Source: a bacterium (GTDB lineage Bacteria; Zixibacteria; MSB-5A5; GN15; FEB-12). Taken from it: 64,000 bases of DNA. This document shows positions 34,115 to 43,627 of this stretch, one piece after another. The notes beneath the pieces were generated by a model, which ran no database searches, was not told where the DNA came from, and worked only from the letters and a program-made list of their open reading frames with translations. The translations under genes and the position numbers were made by a program. Location: positions 1 to 64,000 of the forward strand of contig JAHLKV010000005.1 of NCBI GenBank assembly GCA_020444475.1, written 5' to 3'. Position 1 is the first letter of the stretch. Each line of letters starts with the position of its first letter.

Positions 34115-35245
34115 CTACTTGTTACCGAGCAACCTCTGGTAAAACTGTTCATGCTGGCGAAGCATCGCCTCACAAGTGTAATTCGCGTGCGCCGTCTCCC
34201 GCGCTTTTCGAGCAATCCGGTCGGCATACGAACGGTCCGTGATCAGCTTGCGAAGCATTTCGGTCAGGGCATTCTCATTCTCAATCGGATACAGCAATCC
34301 CGTCTCTTCGTGATCGATCGCCTCGCTGTTACCACCGACATCCGAAGCTACGATCGGCAAACCGGCGGCCATGTATTCTACCAGCGAATTGGAAAAACTT
34401 TCCGAACTTGAGCACAGGACTGCGATGTCGAACCCCGACAGCGACCGGACCACGTCGTTGGTACCACCCGGGAAGAAGAACCGCCCCTCCAGCCCCATCT
34501 TGCCGACCAGATCGAGATAGTGCTCATGCTCGCCGTCGAACCCTTTCCCACACCAGACGAACCTGAGTTTGTCGTGTTCCTTAACAAGCTCAACTGCCGA
34601 GCGCATCAGCGACTCGATATTCTTGACTTTGCGAAGGTTGGCGACCGCCCCGACCACCAGATCATCGTTACCGATCCCCCACTCGGCGCGTTGCGCGGCG
34701 CGAAGTTCCGGGGTGATACGGGCAAACTTGTCCAGCTCGAGCCCGTTGCGGATAATCGTGATCTTGTCGGCCGGGACACGCTCGGTCTCAATCGTCTTGT
34801 CGACCGCCGCCTGCGAGTTGGCAAGATAATGTGCCGTCCAGCGGCTGAGAAAACGAAGCATCGAAACCTGCTTGGCGTCATGCCAGTAGCCGATATTCCG
34901 TCGGCTCGAGACGATCCTCTTGCACCCCGCGTAGTGCGCGGCGGTGGTCCCGAATATGTTGGCGTCGATGAAGAGCGTCTGCACGATATCGAACTTTTCT
35001 CGCCTATGCAGCTTGCGAAACGCCCGTAGACCACGGATAAAGTCCCCGGAGATCAGCTTGTCGACTGGAACCTTGGTGACCGGGAAGTTGAACGTCGTGT
35101 TGGTGAGAAACTCGGTGTCACGAAGGTGCACGAGGTGGGGAAGGAAGTGGGCGCGGTCGAGACCGTTGAGTAGCATCAGCAACTGCCGCTCGGTGCCGCC
35201 CTCCGGGCTGTAGATCCAGTCAATCACGTACGCGATTTTGATCAC
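34115..35245 (-). CDS. Family 4 glycosyltransferase
   Basis: A 376-residue GT-B enzyme. The N-terminal acceptor domain begins with IAYVIDWIYSPEGGTERQLL. The donor-binding half contains VGAVANLRKVKNIE and the E-x7-E signature ESFSNSLVEYMAAGLPIVASDVGG near residue 290. The start is GTG with GGGGAGGG upstream. It lies 15 bp after the double GNAT gene in a minus-strand operon. Donor and acceptor sugars are unknown. Confidence 0.93.
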   Translation of the reverse strand: MIKIAYVIDWIYSPEGGTERQLLMLLNGLDRAHFLPHLVHLRDTEFLTNTTFNFPVTKVPVDKLISGDFIRGLRAFRKLHRREKFDIVQTLFIDANIFGTTAAHYAGCKRIVSSRRNIGYWHDAKQVSMLRFLSRWTAHYLANSQAAVDKTIETERVPADKITIIRNGLELDKFARITPELRAAQRAEWGIGNDDLVVGAVANLRKVKNIESLMRSAVELVKEHDKLRFVWCGKGFDGEHEHYLDLVGKMGLEGRFFFPGGTNDVVRSLSGFDIAVLCSSSESFSNSLVEYMAAGLPIVASDVGGNSEAIDHEETGLLYPIENENALTEMLRKLITDRSYADRIARKARETAHANYTCEAMLRQHEQFYQRLLGNK

Positions 35246-35260
35246 GAACCGTCCCTCCCC

Positions 35261-37006
35261 TCAGGATCGGAAGACTTCTTTGCCGAACAGGCGGAGTGAG
35301 CGCACCTTGCCGGTGACCGTCCCACCACCCTTGCGGAGCACGGGGAAGACCCGGTAGTTGTCGGACATCGTAAACGACAACGTCTTCAGCTTCGCCTCCC
35401 ACCAGTCACGCATGGCGTGGGCGAGAAGGTACGGCTGGATGCGGTGTCCCCGCAACTGCGGCAGGGTAACTCCATCGACCAGCGCGATCTCACCGTCCTT
35501 CAACTGGTAGAACTTGTCGATCTCATAAAGGTAGGACTTTCCGTACTCGCCCCAGAGAATGGCCACCATGATGTCGTTGTGGAAGGCGGCATAACAGTCG
35601 GCATTATTTTCGAACCGCTCCTGCAACACACCGTATTTGCGCGACTTCGGCTCGGCGCCGTAGAAGGTCGCGATACGGTCGATATCCTCGGCCGTAAGCT
35701 TCCGAACCGTCACCGGGATCTTCGTATCCCGAGGCGGCTGCGGCTCACCCATCGTCCACACCAGAATCACCCGGTAGTCGAATATCCGCTTCCAGATCGT
35801 TGCCGGCAGCGCTTTCAGCAGCCCTTTGACACCACGGTGGCGTATCTCGGAGCCCAGTTTCAGCTGTAGCTCCTTCAGGTGTTTGTTGCCCACTAGCATT
35901 CTGCCCAGCGAAGTCTGCTTGAAGTTCTGGTACGACGTAACAAGCCGATACCTCAGCGCGCTGTTATAAACCGCGACTCGAAAGTTGCCATAGGCACGGT
36001 TGGTCAGACGGCCTTTGTATTGTTCGCCGCCGCGAAGGTAGTCGATTGATTTATGCCCGCGCCGGATGTATTGGTCGGTGATCTGGTAGTAGAGGACAAT
36101 ACCCGGCGATTTCTTGTTGTAGAAAGTGTTCAACGCCGCCGTGTAGAGAAAGACGTCCTGCTTGTAGTCAAACGAGTACACGTACGCGACCGGCGCACCG
36201 CCCATCGTCAGCGTCTCAAGCCGCGCGATACCGAGTGGAGCGAAAGTCCGCGTGATCTCATAATAGAATCGGCAATCGTCATCGTTGAGAAACTTGCTCG
36301 GAGTCGGCGTGTCTTTCCACCGGTTCCAATGAAACTTGAAGACCTGCGGAAGGCGCTTCTCGATCTCCTCCTGCTCCGTGTACGACCGATACTCCATCCC
36401 GCCGTTTTTGTTGAAGTAGTTTACGGCGTTACGAAGGTTTCGGTAGTTGTTGAGGCCGGCCTCGAATGATCCCCGCTCCTCTTCCGTGCCCTCATAGGCA
36501 TACGCGTAACACTGCTCGATTTCTTCGATGCGGCATCGCATCCCCGATGCGGCGAGGATGTCACGAAGCGCCGGCACCGTGAGCGAGCGCTCGGTTATCT
36601 GCGAGAGAATCAGCGTCTGCCAGTCGGCGCGGTGCTCGCGAAGGTAATCGATAACGACCTGCACAACCTCGCGTTTGACCGACTTGTCGGCTATGATATC
36701 GGCGTAGTCGGTGTTGCCGGCGCCGATAAACTCTATCGTGCCGCCGGTGATCATCAGCGGTGCGATTCCAACTACACGGTTGGAGTCGTTCACCTGCAGG
36801 ATATACAACCGCCGGTTATCGCCGAATACCTTCCACCAGGTGCGGTACCACTGGTGCATCTGGAAGACCGTCTCGAACTCCGCCTTCGCAAGCAGCTCAT
36901 TCCAGACGCCCTCCAGCCCCTCAAACTCGGCAAGGCTGTCGATTTTGTGTATGGTAAGCACGATTGGCCGACGGTCCTTCACTTGATCAACGACGGACTG
37001 AGTCAT
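35261..37006 (-). CDS. Double GNAT (FemAB/CelD-like plus second acetyltransferase domain)
   Basis: A 581-residue protein. Residues ~20-370 form a BioF2-like/CelD GNAT tandem: VFQMHQWYRTWWKVFGDNRRLYILQV, VGIAPLMI, FKFHWNRWKDTP, YVYSFDYKQDVFLYTAAL and YLRGGEQYKGRLT. From about residue 430 a second GNAT-like module follows (VRKLTAEDIDRIATFYG, AAFHNDIMVAILWGE, PQLRGHRIQPYLLAHAM). Relatives in exosortase-type loci are FemAB-like acyl- or aminoacyl-transferases, so it may attach an acyl or aminoacyl group to the glycan. Its ATG overlaps the stop of the deacetylase gene (ATGA), indicating translational coupling. Confidence 0.8.
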   Translation of the reverse strand: MTQSVVDQVKDRRPIVLTIHKIDSLAEFEGLEGVWNELLAKAEFETVFQMHQWYRTWWKVFGDNRRLYILQVNDSNRVVGIAPLMITGGTIEFIGAGNTDYADIIADKSVKREVVQVVIDYLREHRADWQTLILSQITERSLTVPALRDILAASGMRCRIEEIEQCYAYAYEGTEEERGSFEAGLNNYRNLRNAVNYFNKNGGMEYRSYTEQEEIEKRLPQVFKFHWNRWKDTPTPSKFLNDDDCRFYYEITRTFAPLGIARLETLTMGGAPVAYVYSFDYKQDVFLYTAALNTFYNKKSPGIVLYYQITDQYIRRGHKSIDYLRGGEQYKGRLTNRAYGNFRVAVYNSALRYRLVTSYQNFKQTSLGRMLVGNKHLKELQLKLGSEIRHRGVKGLLKALPATIWKRIFDYRVILVWTMGEPQPPRDTKIPVTVRKLTAEDIDRIATFYGAEPKSRKYGVLQERFENNADCYAAFHNDIMVAILWGEYGKSYLYEIDKFYQLKDGEIALVDGVTLPQLRGHRIQPYLLAHAMRDWWEAKLKTLSFTMSDNYRVFPVLRKGGGTVTGKVRSLRLFGKEVFRS

Positions 37007-38034
37007 CAGGTTCGTCCCAGGATTCTTTCGAACAGCTCGACCGTCCCCGACAGGCGGAGCTTGAACTCCCAGAGTGGCATGTCGTTGCCGATCCCGAAAC
37101 GGCGAAGCTCGTACAGGTCAGTCCCGGTGTCATTGAATCCTTCTATGGTTGAAACGGCGCAGGTATACAGCTCAGCTACGGCCGCTTTGATTTCTTCGTT
37201 GAAGTCGTCCCTGGTTCCATTCGGATATGCGAACAACATCGGAGGGCGATCGGTTTCGGCCTTTATGACGGCCTGCGATGCGGTGATCTCTTCTATCATA
37301 CGTTCGCGCGGCAGCCGCGTCAAGATCGGATGCCCGACCGTATGGGCCCCGATTGTCAGTAACTCGCTGTCGGCCACTTCCCGGACCTCATCCCACGACA
37401 TCGGCTGAAACACCGCCAGTTCTTCCTCGCGAGGCTCGCCGCCGGTCCTCTCGGACAGAACACCGATTGCCGCTTTTCGTTCCGAGTCCGAAAGATGCTT
37501 GAAACGGCGACAGATCGCTTCTTTGGCGGCAACTCGCGATCGACGGTCGGTCAGCCGGAAACCACCCAGTTCATATTCGCTCAGGTCTATGTTCTCTTTA
37601 TCGGCGGACAGCAGGAGGCTAAACACATAATCGGTCCAGATCAGGCCGCCGAACGGGCTTTCCCCGCCTATGAACGACGTGGTGACATAGATCGTAGCCG
37701 GTACCCGGTATCGTGTCAGAATCGGCAGGGCGATCGTTTTGTTGTTCCGGAAACCATCGTCGAATGTCACCGCCACCGAACCGTCTTCGAGTGAATCAAC
37801 CGGCAGTAGCTTCGCAGCTTTCTCCAGCGAAACCGGCCGGTACGCGTTGCTGACATAGGCCATTTGCTGCTCGAATCGCTGCCTGGCGACCTGCGTCCAG
37901 ACCCCGACCTCATCCTCCGAAATCCCATGATACATCAGGATAATCAGTTTCCGTCGGTTCGTCCGACGCACCAGCACCCAGAGGTGACTGAGATAGATGA
38001 GGAAGAAGACGACTTTCTTGATCAGGGTAAGCAT
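37006..38034 (-). CDS. Polysaccharide deacetylase (NodB/CE4)
   Basis: A 342-residue enzyme. A hydrophobic N-terminus (LIKKVVFFLIYLSHLWVL) may anchor it. LIILMYHGIS is followed by the metal-binding aspartates in VTFDDGFRNN near residue 88 and by the HxxxH pair in GAHTVGHPIL near 230. It would remove N-acetyl groups from an amino-sugar polymer, probably in the periplasm. It is coupled to the double GNAT gene by a 1-bp overlap and preceded 15 bp upstream by a GT4 gene. Confidence 0.93.
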   Translation of the reverse strand: MLTLIKKVVFFLIYLSHLWVLVRRTNRRKLIILMYHGISEDEVGVWTQVARQRFEQQMAYVSNAYRPVSLEKAAKLLPVDSLEDGSVAVTFDDGFRNNKTIALPILTRYRVPATIYVTTSFIGGESPFGGLIWTDYVFSLLLSADKENIDLSEYELGGFRLTDRRSRVAAKEAICRRFKHLSDSERKAAIGVLSERTGGEPREEELAVFQPMSWDEVREVADSELLTIGAHTVGHPILTRLPRERMIEEITASQAVIKAETDRPPMLFAYPNGTRDDFNEEIKAAVAELYTCAVSTIEGFNDTGTDLYELRRFGIGNDMPLWEFKLRLSGTVELFERILGRT

Positions 38035-38049
38035 CGGGTTTCCGCCCGT

Positions 38050-39165
38050 TTAGTGACTCTTGCGAGTCAGGCTGTCATAGACGCGGCTCAAGTCCGCCAT
38101 CTGTCGCTCGAACGAAAAGGTGGTGCGGATAGTCTCCAGCGCCGTTTCGGCTATTCGTCGCTGCAACTCGGTGTCTCCGGCCATTCTCAGGATCGCCGCC
38201 GCCAGCGCCGCCGGATCCGAAGGCGGAGTCAGAACCCCACTCACGCCGTTTTCGATCAGCTCCGGTACTCCGCCGACATCGGTCGCGATCACCGGCACAC
38301 GGAGCGCCATTCCCTCCAGTACGATATTCGGCAGGCCCTCGGAGAGCGATGGGTTCAACAGCATGTCGGCTCCCTTGATACAGCCGATCAGGTTTTTCTC
38401 ATGCCCCGGACAAACGATATAGCGCTCCCGCTTCAGGTCCGCGATACGATGCATCGCCGCCGCCAAATCAGGACCGCCGCCGAAAAGGACAAACCGAAGG
38501 TGTTCGTCGTGCATGATTGCCCGGTGGGCCGCCTCGATCATATCCATCTGTCCCTTTTCCGGGGAGAAGCGCCCGCCGGAAACGGCAATCACGGCATTAT
38601 CGGGGAAATCGAACCGCTTGTGAAGATCGACTTTTTCGACATCGTCAAACAACTCCGGCTGAATCGAATTGTAGGCGACCGAGATCTTCGAACCCGGCAC
38701 CATGATCTTCACCAGCTTCTGTTTCTGCGCTCCCGAGACGGCAACGATATGATCGGCGAATCGAATGACGATCTTGTCGAGTGTATGGTACGCCTTGACC
38801 TTGAAATTCTCCCAGGTCCAGCCACGAGAAAATGCCACCCATGCTGTCCGAAGGCCTCTCGTGGCCGCCAGGCCGACTACGTGCGTCCGATAGTCGTGGG
38901 TGCAGAGGATGTCGATTTCATTTTCTCGAAGGTATCCGCGGACCATCTTTACCGTCGACGGATCATAGGCGCTGCCGATCTCAAAGATATGCGTATCGAT
39001 ACCATCGGCCCGAATCTGCTCCAGAAACTCCGGCGACCGACCCTCTTCGAGAAACGAACTGATCGTCAGCGCATAGTCGCTGTTCAGCGCCTGCCGGGCA
39101 TGCTGGTGCAACTGGCGTTCGGGACCACCATAGAAGTTTGAGGCTCGAAGATGGAGGATGTTCAT
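38050..39165 (-). CDS. Family 4 glycosyltransferase
   Basis: A 371-residue GT-B enzyme. The N-terminus is MNILHLRASNFYGGPERQL. The donor domain has VSGGRFSPEKGQMDMIEAA near 195 and the E-x7-E signature SEGLPNIVLEGMALRVPVIATDVGG near 275. Its start overlaps the stop of the upstream GT4 gene by 4 bp (ATGA), so the two are translationally coupled. Sugar specificity is unknown. Confidence 0.94.
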   Translation of the reverse strand: MNILHLRASNFYGGPERQLHQHARQALNSDYALTISSFLEEGRSPEFLEQIRADGIDTHIFEIGSAYDPSTVKMVRGYLRENEIDILCTHDYRTHVVGLAATRGLRTAWVAFSRGWTWENFKVKAYHTLDKIVIRFADHIVAVSGAQKQKLVKIMVPGSKISVAYNSIQPELFDDVEKVDLHKRFDFPDNAVIAVSGGRFSPEKGQMDMIEAAHRAIMHDEHLRFVLFGGGPDLAAAMHRIADLKRERYIVCPGHEKNLIGCIKGADMLLNPSLSEGLPNIVLEGMALRVPVIATDVGGVPELIENGVSGVLTPPSDPAALAAAILRMAGDTELQRRIAETALETIRTTFSFERQMADLSRVYDSLTRKSH

Positions 39166-40361
39166 GCCCGTTCGACAATCGTCTTCAGGTATTCGTTCAG
39201 ACGGCGCCCCAGTTCCTCCCAGCGATAGCGCGTCTCAACAAGACGCCGCCCATTGAGACCAAGCTGCGTGAACCGCTGAAGATCGTTCATGCATTCGACA
39301 GTCTGTTCGGCCAGCGCCTCGGCGCCGTCGCGAATCAAAACCTGCTCGCCGTCGATAACTTCCAAACCCTCGGCGCCGACCGAAGTCGACACCACTATCT
39401 TATTCATCGCCATCGCCTCAAGAATCTTCAACCGCGAGCCGCCCCCGATTCGGAGCGGGACGACATACACGCCGGCCTCTTCGATGTACGGCCGGACATC
39501 ATCAACCGTACCCGTCACGGTAATGCCGTCCCGATTTCCCAGCTCTTTTACGTGCGGCGGTGGATTGCGGCCAACAAACGCGATATTCGCCCCGGGACGT
39601 TCGGCTTTTATACGTGGAAAGACCTCATCGGCGAAATAAACCACCGCATCCTGATTCGGCCGCCAATCCATCGAACCGGTAAACACCAGCTTGTCCGGAT
39701 CGGGCTCGCGGGTTGATTCGTGGAAGTAGTCCGTATCGACACCGTTGTCAATCACCGCAACCTCGTAGGGCACCCCGTACGACGCTATCGTCTTTGCTTC
39801 CTCACGCGAGACCGCCGTCGCTCCCGACGCCCACCCGAAACAGGCCCGTTCGAATCGTTCCACCTTCCGATACTGCAGTGCGATATAGGCTTTCTTAAGG
39901 GGGTTTGTCTCGTTCTCCATATACCGGCGCCAGATCGACGCCTCGATATTGTGCGCCACCACCACCGAGGGCACCCGGGCCAGATCCTTCACGAATATCG
40001 CGTACGGCGACCACTCGCAGATAACGATATCGTACTCGCCGTCGGCTGCCAGCCGATCGAGCGCGCTCTGGAATCGATCGGTCCGATGATTGGTGACTAT
40101 AAACGGATAAGGGGAGAGCAGGTTTGTCAACAGCCGTCCGTAGAACGAGAGACCGGACTTGGGCCGGTTCAGCTCGCCGACCGCAATCGGCTCGATTCCG
40201 CTTCTTGTAAGGTGGGCATACGACTCCGAGCCCTTCTCACCGTAGGCGAGATAGGTCACCCGATGCTTCCGGCTGAGGGCGAACGCGAGGTTAAACGAGC
40301 GGATGCGCTTGCCCGTGTTCAGCGGAAACGGGAACTCTTCATCGATAATAAGAATTTTCAT
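39162..40361 (-). CDS. Family 4 glycosyltransferase, Stp1/EpsH-system type
   Basis: A 399-residue GT-B enzyme. The N-terminus MKILIIDEEFPFPLNTGKR and the C-terminal PLRIGGGSRLKILEAMAMNKIVVSTSVGAEG resemble the sugar transferases associated with EpsH/exosortase polysaccharide loci. The frame is open 10 codons upstream of this ATG; I start at 40361, where the typical N-terminus begins. No good Shine-Dalgarno is seen. It is the first gene of the minus-strand run that ends at 33317. Confidence 0.9.
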   Translation of the reverse strand: MKILIIDEEFPFPLNTGKRIRSFNLAFALSRKHRVTYLAYGEKGSESYAHLTRSGIEPIAVGELNRPKSGLSFYGRLLTNLLSPYPFIVTNHRTDRFQSALDRLAADGEYDIVICEWSPYAIFVKDLARVPSVVVAHNIEASIWRRYMENETNPLKKAYIALQYRKVERFERACFGWASGATAVSREEAKTIASYGVPYEVAVIDNGVDTDYFHESTREPDPDKLVFTGSMDWRPNQDAVVYFADEVFPRIKAERPGANIAFVGRNPPPHVKELGNRDGITVTGTVDDVRPYIEEAGVYVVPLRIGGGSRLKILEAMAMNKIVVSTSVGAEGLEVIDGEQVLIRDGAEALAEQTVECMNDLQRFTQLGLNGRRLVETRYRWEELGRRLNEYLKTIVERA

Positions 40362-40475
40362 AGCTGCGTCGGCGGCAATATATCGTGCCACCTCGGCAGC
40401 GAAAAGTCAAAACATTGCTAATTCGGACCTCCGGGAGCGACAATAGCCCCCGGTCCGGCATCGCAAGTCCGAGGT

Positions 40476-40685
40476 TTAACCAAATTCCGCCACGCTGTGC
40501 CATTCGACAGGCATGATCGGCTGTCCGAAGTACAGGCACAGCCCCTTGTACACTGCCTCGATCCGAACGCGGTTGCGATCACTGGCATTCAGGCGCGCCC
40601 AGAGCTCACCTCTGCGGTCGGCGCAGATCACCTCGGTCTCCGTCTCAATCAACTCCAACGGAAATGTCGGTGTTGTTGCAGGCAT
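40476..40685 (-). CDS. Small hypothetical protein, 69 residues
   Basis: A very strong ribosome-binding site (GGGGAGG, 5 bp before the ATG) supports this start. The protein is soluble, mixed alpha/beta, with VICADRRGELWARLNASDRNRVRIEAVYKG in its centre and a single cysteine pair of distant residues. It lies alone between the GT4 and PaaK-like genes, about 115 bp from each. I do not recognise the family. Confidence 0.65.
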   Translation of the reverse strand: MPATTPTFPLELIETETEVICADRRGELWARLNASDRNRVRIEAVYKGLCLYFGQPIMPVEWHSVAEFG

Positions 40686-40799
40686 GATTACCTCCCCGAT
40701 TGAGTATAATCTATGCCTCAATATCAGAGGTGAAACGCCAGATGGTGACTTCTTGAATGGAAAAATGACGTATCGCCGAAAAAAACGTGGTCGCGGTGT

Positions 40800-42161
40800 T
40801 CAGTCTTCGATCTCGCACTTGAAGAACCGAAGCTTGCCCGATTTCTCAGGCGGAATCTCGCTGACCTCTTCGATCGTAACAGAGATAGCCTCACCGACAA
40901 ACTGCTTGATGCAGCGCGTAATATGCTCGCGCATCTCCTGCGTAACCGGCGGATCGTCGACTACCTTGACATGCCAGTCGGTCACGGTCTTCTGAATAAT
41001 CTGCATTTTGCCCATCGGCGGACCGGTTTCGGTCACCTGTACCGCGATCACCAGCCCCGAGTGACGGCTGCCGTCGAGCGCAACATACCGATCGGACAGG
41101 CGCCCGATCCCCGCACTCATCAGCTTCAGCGTCCGGCCGCACGAACAGGTTCCGTCTTTGGGACGCCCCATGTCGCCGAGCTGGTAGCGAATCATCGGGA
41201 AACCATAATTGGCCAGGTCGGTGACGATGATCTCACCGTCTTCATCGGTCCCCACCGGCCGACCGTCCTTGATGAACTCGACCACCGCGATTTCCTGTGC
41301 GATATGATGCCCCTCATGCTTCAGGCACTCGCACGACGTGTTCCCGACCTCGCGGGAGCCGTACATATCGATCACCGGAGCCTGGTAGGACTCCTCGAAC
41401 AGCGTGCGCATGTCGGGGAGAAGCATCTCGCCGGTCGACATGATTCCTTTCACCTGCGGCAAGGGCAGCTTGTTATCCAGAGCAAACTCGGTAAATGCCA
41501 CCAGGCCGCTGGGGAAACACTTCAGGTAGCTCGGCTTGAACGCCATGAACTCGTCATAGAAACGCCGAAGCGTTTCGGCGGTCGCCCCGCCGGTATAGAA
41601 AAGTTGATTCCGCAGCAGATACCGGTCCTTGAAATCGGTCCGGCGTGCATGGGCATGCCCGAAATCGACATGCGGCGGCCAGAACACCGACATTTTGTCC
41701 GCCATACGCTGGCCCATGAAGCCTTCAAACCGCCACTGCATGGCCATCTTGATGGTCGAGCCCGGTTTGTCGCGATAGAGCATCAGCCTTCGCTGGGTTG
41801 TCCCCCCGGAACCGAATTCCACCAACTCGTCCTTGCTGAATCTGGATGAGATGATCTTTTCGCGGTTGTCGTTGATCGCATCGCGCGTGAGAAGCGGCAG
41901 TCTCTCGAGATCCTCGAACGACTTGAATGCCGTCGGCGGCATCCCGCACTCATCCATCACCCGTCGATAATACGTCGTCGTTTCGTAGGCATGCGTCAAC
42001 AATGCGCTCAGGCGCTGCCATTGATAGTCCAGCAGGTGCTGCTGCGGCCAGTACTGGCTCTTTTCGAGAAAGCGAAGCTCCGCCATCGCTTTCTGTTTGC
42101 CCTCGCGCATCAGGATTGCGCGATGAGCCGTCTCCTGCAGCAGTGTTGAATAGAATGACAT
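40800..42161 (-). CDS. PaaK/CapK-like AMP-binding ligase
   Basis: A 453-residue adenylate-forming protein of the phenylacetate-CoA ligase type. The phosphate loop is GSGGTTQRRLMLY near residue 110, with Gln-Arg replacing the usual Gly-Lys/Ser. DMYGSREVGNTSCE near 265 and a four-cysteine zinc-like region (C-x-CGR near residue 335) follow; the C-terminal domain has SGKLRFFKCE. Relatives in capsule and EpsH loci are of unknown substrate. The true start is the ATG at 42161, since the frame begins upstream only with TTG. It follows a second PaaK-like gene by 28 bp, suggesting a gene duplication. Confidence 0.85.
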   Translation of the reverse strand: MSFYSTLLQETAHRAILMREGKQKAMAELRFLEKSQYWPQQHLLDYQWQRLSALLTHAYETTTYYRRVMDECGMPPTAFKSFEDLERLPLLTRDAINDNREKIISSRFSKDELVEFGSGGTTQRRLMLYRDKPGSTIKMAMQWRFEGFMGQRMADKMSVFWPPHVDFGHAHARRTDFKDRYLLRNQLFYTGGATAETLRRFYDEFMAFKPSYLKCFPSGLVAFTEFALDNKLPLPQVKGIMSTGEMLLPDMRTLFEESYQAPVIDMYGSREVGNTSCECLKHEGHHIAQEIAVVEFIKDGRPVGTDEDGEIIVTDLANYGFPMIRYQLGDMGRPKDGTCSCGRTLKLMSAGIGRLSDRYVALDGSRHSGLVIAVQVTETGPPMGKMQIIQKTVTDWHVKVVDDPPVTQEMREHITRCIKQFVGEAISVTIEEVSEIPPEKSGKLRFFKCEIED

Positions 42162-42189
42162 GAACAATCCGTGTTACGTGCCGTGTGAT

Positions 42190-43566
42190 CTATTTCAGAT
42201 GCTCGACCGGGTCGAGTTCCGAGATGCTGAAACGATACTTGCCCGATGCCTCCACCGGAATCGAATCCACCCGCTCGATATCCCATCGCATGGCGGGACC
42301 GAAAAACCGATTGACCGACTCGGCTATCATCCGCTTCGACTCCTCCCCGAAACGGTCGTCGACCGCCAGCCGAAGCAGCAGGTAGTCTTTCTCCTTTTGC
42401 ACCAACTGTGCCTGGACAATCCCCGGCACCCGGGCGATGAAATAGATCGTCATCGCCGCACCCGAGACGACCGAACCTTCCGGCGTCACCAGGAAATCTG
42501 TCACGCGCCCGCCGACAATGTTCATCATCGGCAGCGTACGACCGCAGGAGCATTCGGTATCGAGCAGCACACCCATATCTTCGATCCGATAGCGGATGAA
42601 CGGCATGGCGAGGTTGTGTAAATCGGTGATAACGAGCTGCCCCAGTTCACCGGGTCGGCATATCCGATCATTGCGCACCACCTCGACCAGCAGCGTATCC
42701 GCCGCCATATGCAACCCGGCGTGTGCTTCGCACTCCGACGCTATCACGCTGAACTCCCGGCAGCCATAGCGGTTAAACACCGGACAGCCGAAGACGTCCT
42801 CGAGCACCGCACGCTGCTCGTCGGTGAGTACTTCGGCCGAGGTAATCACGCTTCTCGGCTGGTGATACCCGGTCAGGCCGCGCTCCTTGATGAACCGCGC
42901 CAGCAGATAGACCGAATTGGCGTAGGCGACATAGGTCGACGGTTTCTCGGTATTGAGAAGCTCGACGAAATGCGCCAGTTTCTTCTGGGTGATATCACTT
43001 GTGTCGAGCACGATCCGGCGGGAGAAAAACGAATCCCGAATCCGGTCCATACTCGAGCGGGGAGCGTTCAAGTCACGTTGGTGTCCCCAGATCGCCGCCC
43101 CCTTGTCGTACGGTTCGAGACCCGCCCAGCGGTCATGGCGAATGGTGTTGGCGATCCGACGATAGACCGAGTCCGGACTCATGAAGAACTGAAGCGGTGA
43201 GCCGGTCGAGCCGCCCGTCTTGTTGGGTATCCGCTCCGACTCGGGGATGTTCTGCGCCGTCATACCATCGCGGTTCTTCTGGATATCGGCCTTGGTGAGC
43301 AACGGCAGGCGCTGGATGTCTTCAAGCGATGATACACTGTTCGGATCAAACCCGGCTTCCGCGAACCGCTTCGCGTAAAACGGGCAGTTCGCCCCGGCGT
43401 GGCGCAGCAGCGTTTTGAGGCGCTCGAGCTGGAAACGTCGAAGTCCCTCGCGGGGCAGGTACTGATTGCGTTCCGACTCAGCCAGGAACTTGAAATCAGT
43501 CGAGCGGTTCTTCAGCGCCAAAAGAGGATTGAAGATAAAACGCGCTATCGGTTTGATCAGGTCCAT
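42190..43566 (-). CDS. PaaK/CapK-like AMP-binding ligase, second copy
   Basis: A 458-residue paralogue of the previous protein. Here the phosphate loop is canonical (NKTGGSTGSPLQFFMS near residue 115). NRYGCREFSVIASEC near 245 and CSCGRTLP near 343 follow, with the C-terminal VEASGKYRFSISEL. The intact loop suggests this copy is the active acid-activating enzyme of the pair. It lies about 60 bp after the O-antigen-ligase-type gene. Confidence 0.87.
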   Translation of the reverse strand: MDLIKPIARFIFNPLLALKNRSTDFKFLAESERNQYLPREGLRRFQLERLKTLLRHAGANCPFYAKRFAEAGFDPNSVSSLEDIQRLPLLTKADIQKNRDGMTAQNIPESERIPNKTGGSTGSPLQFFMSPDSVYRRIANTIRHDRWAGLEPYDKGAAIWGHQRDLNAPRSSMDRIRDSFFSRRIVLDTSDITQKKLAHFVELLNTEKPSTYVAYANSVYLLARFIKERGLTGYHQPRSVITSAEVLTDEQRAVLEDVFGCPVFNRYGCREFSVIASECEAHAGLHMAADTLLVEVVRNDRICRPGELGQLVITDLHNLAMPFIRYRIEDMGVLLDTECSCGRTLPMMNIVGGRVTDFLVTPEGSVVSGAAMTIYFIARVPGIVQAQLVQKEKDYLLLRLAVDDRFGEESKRMIAESVNRFFGPAMRWDIERVDSIPVEASGKYRFSISELDPVEHLK

Positions 43567-43627
43567 TCTGTCAGCAACTCACTTGTGAATCGTTTCGATG
43601 CTTTCACTCATCTACTACCTGTCGGCA

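Noticed and set aside
37864..39141. 425-codon plus-strand frame opposite GT4 and deacetylase genes
   Set aside because: It spans two well-supported minus-strand genes and an intergenic junction, which a real gene would not.
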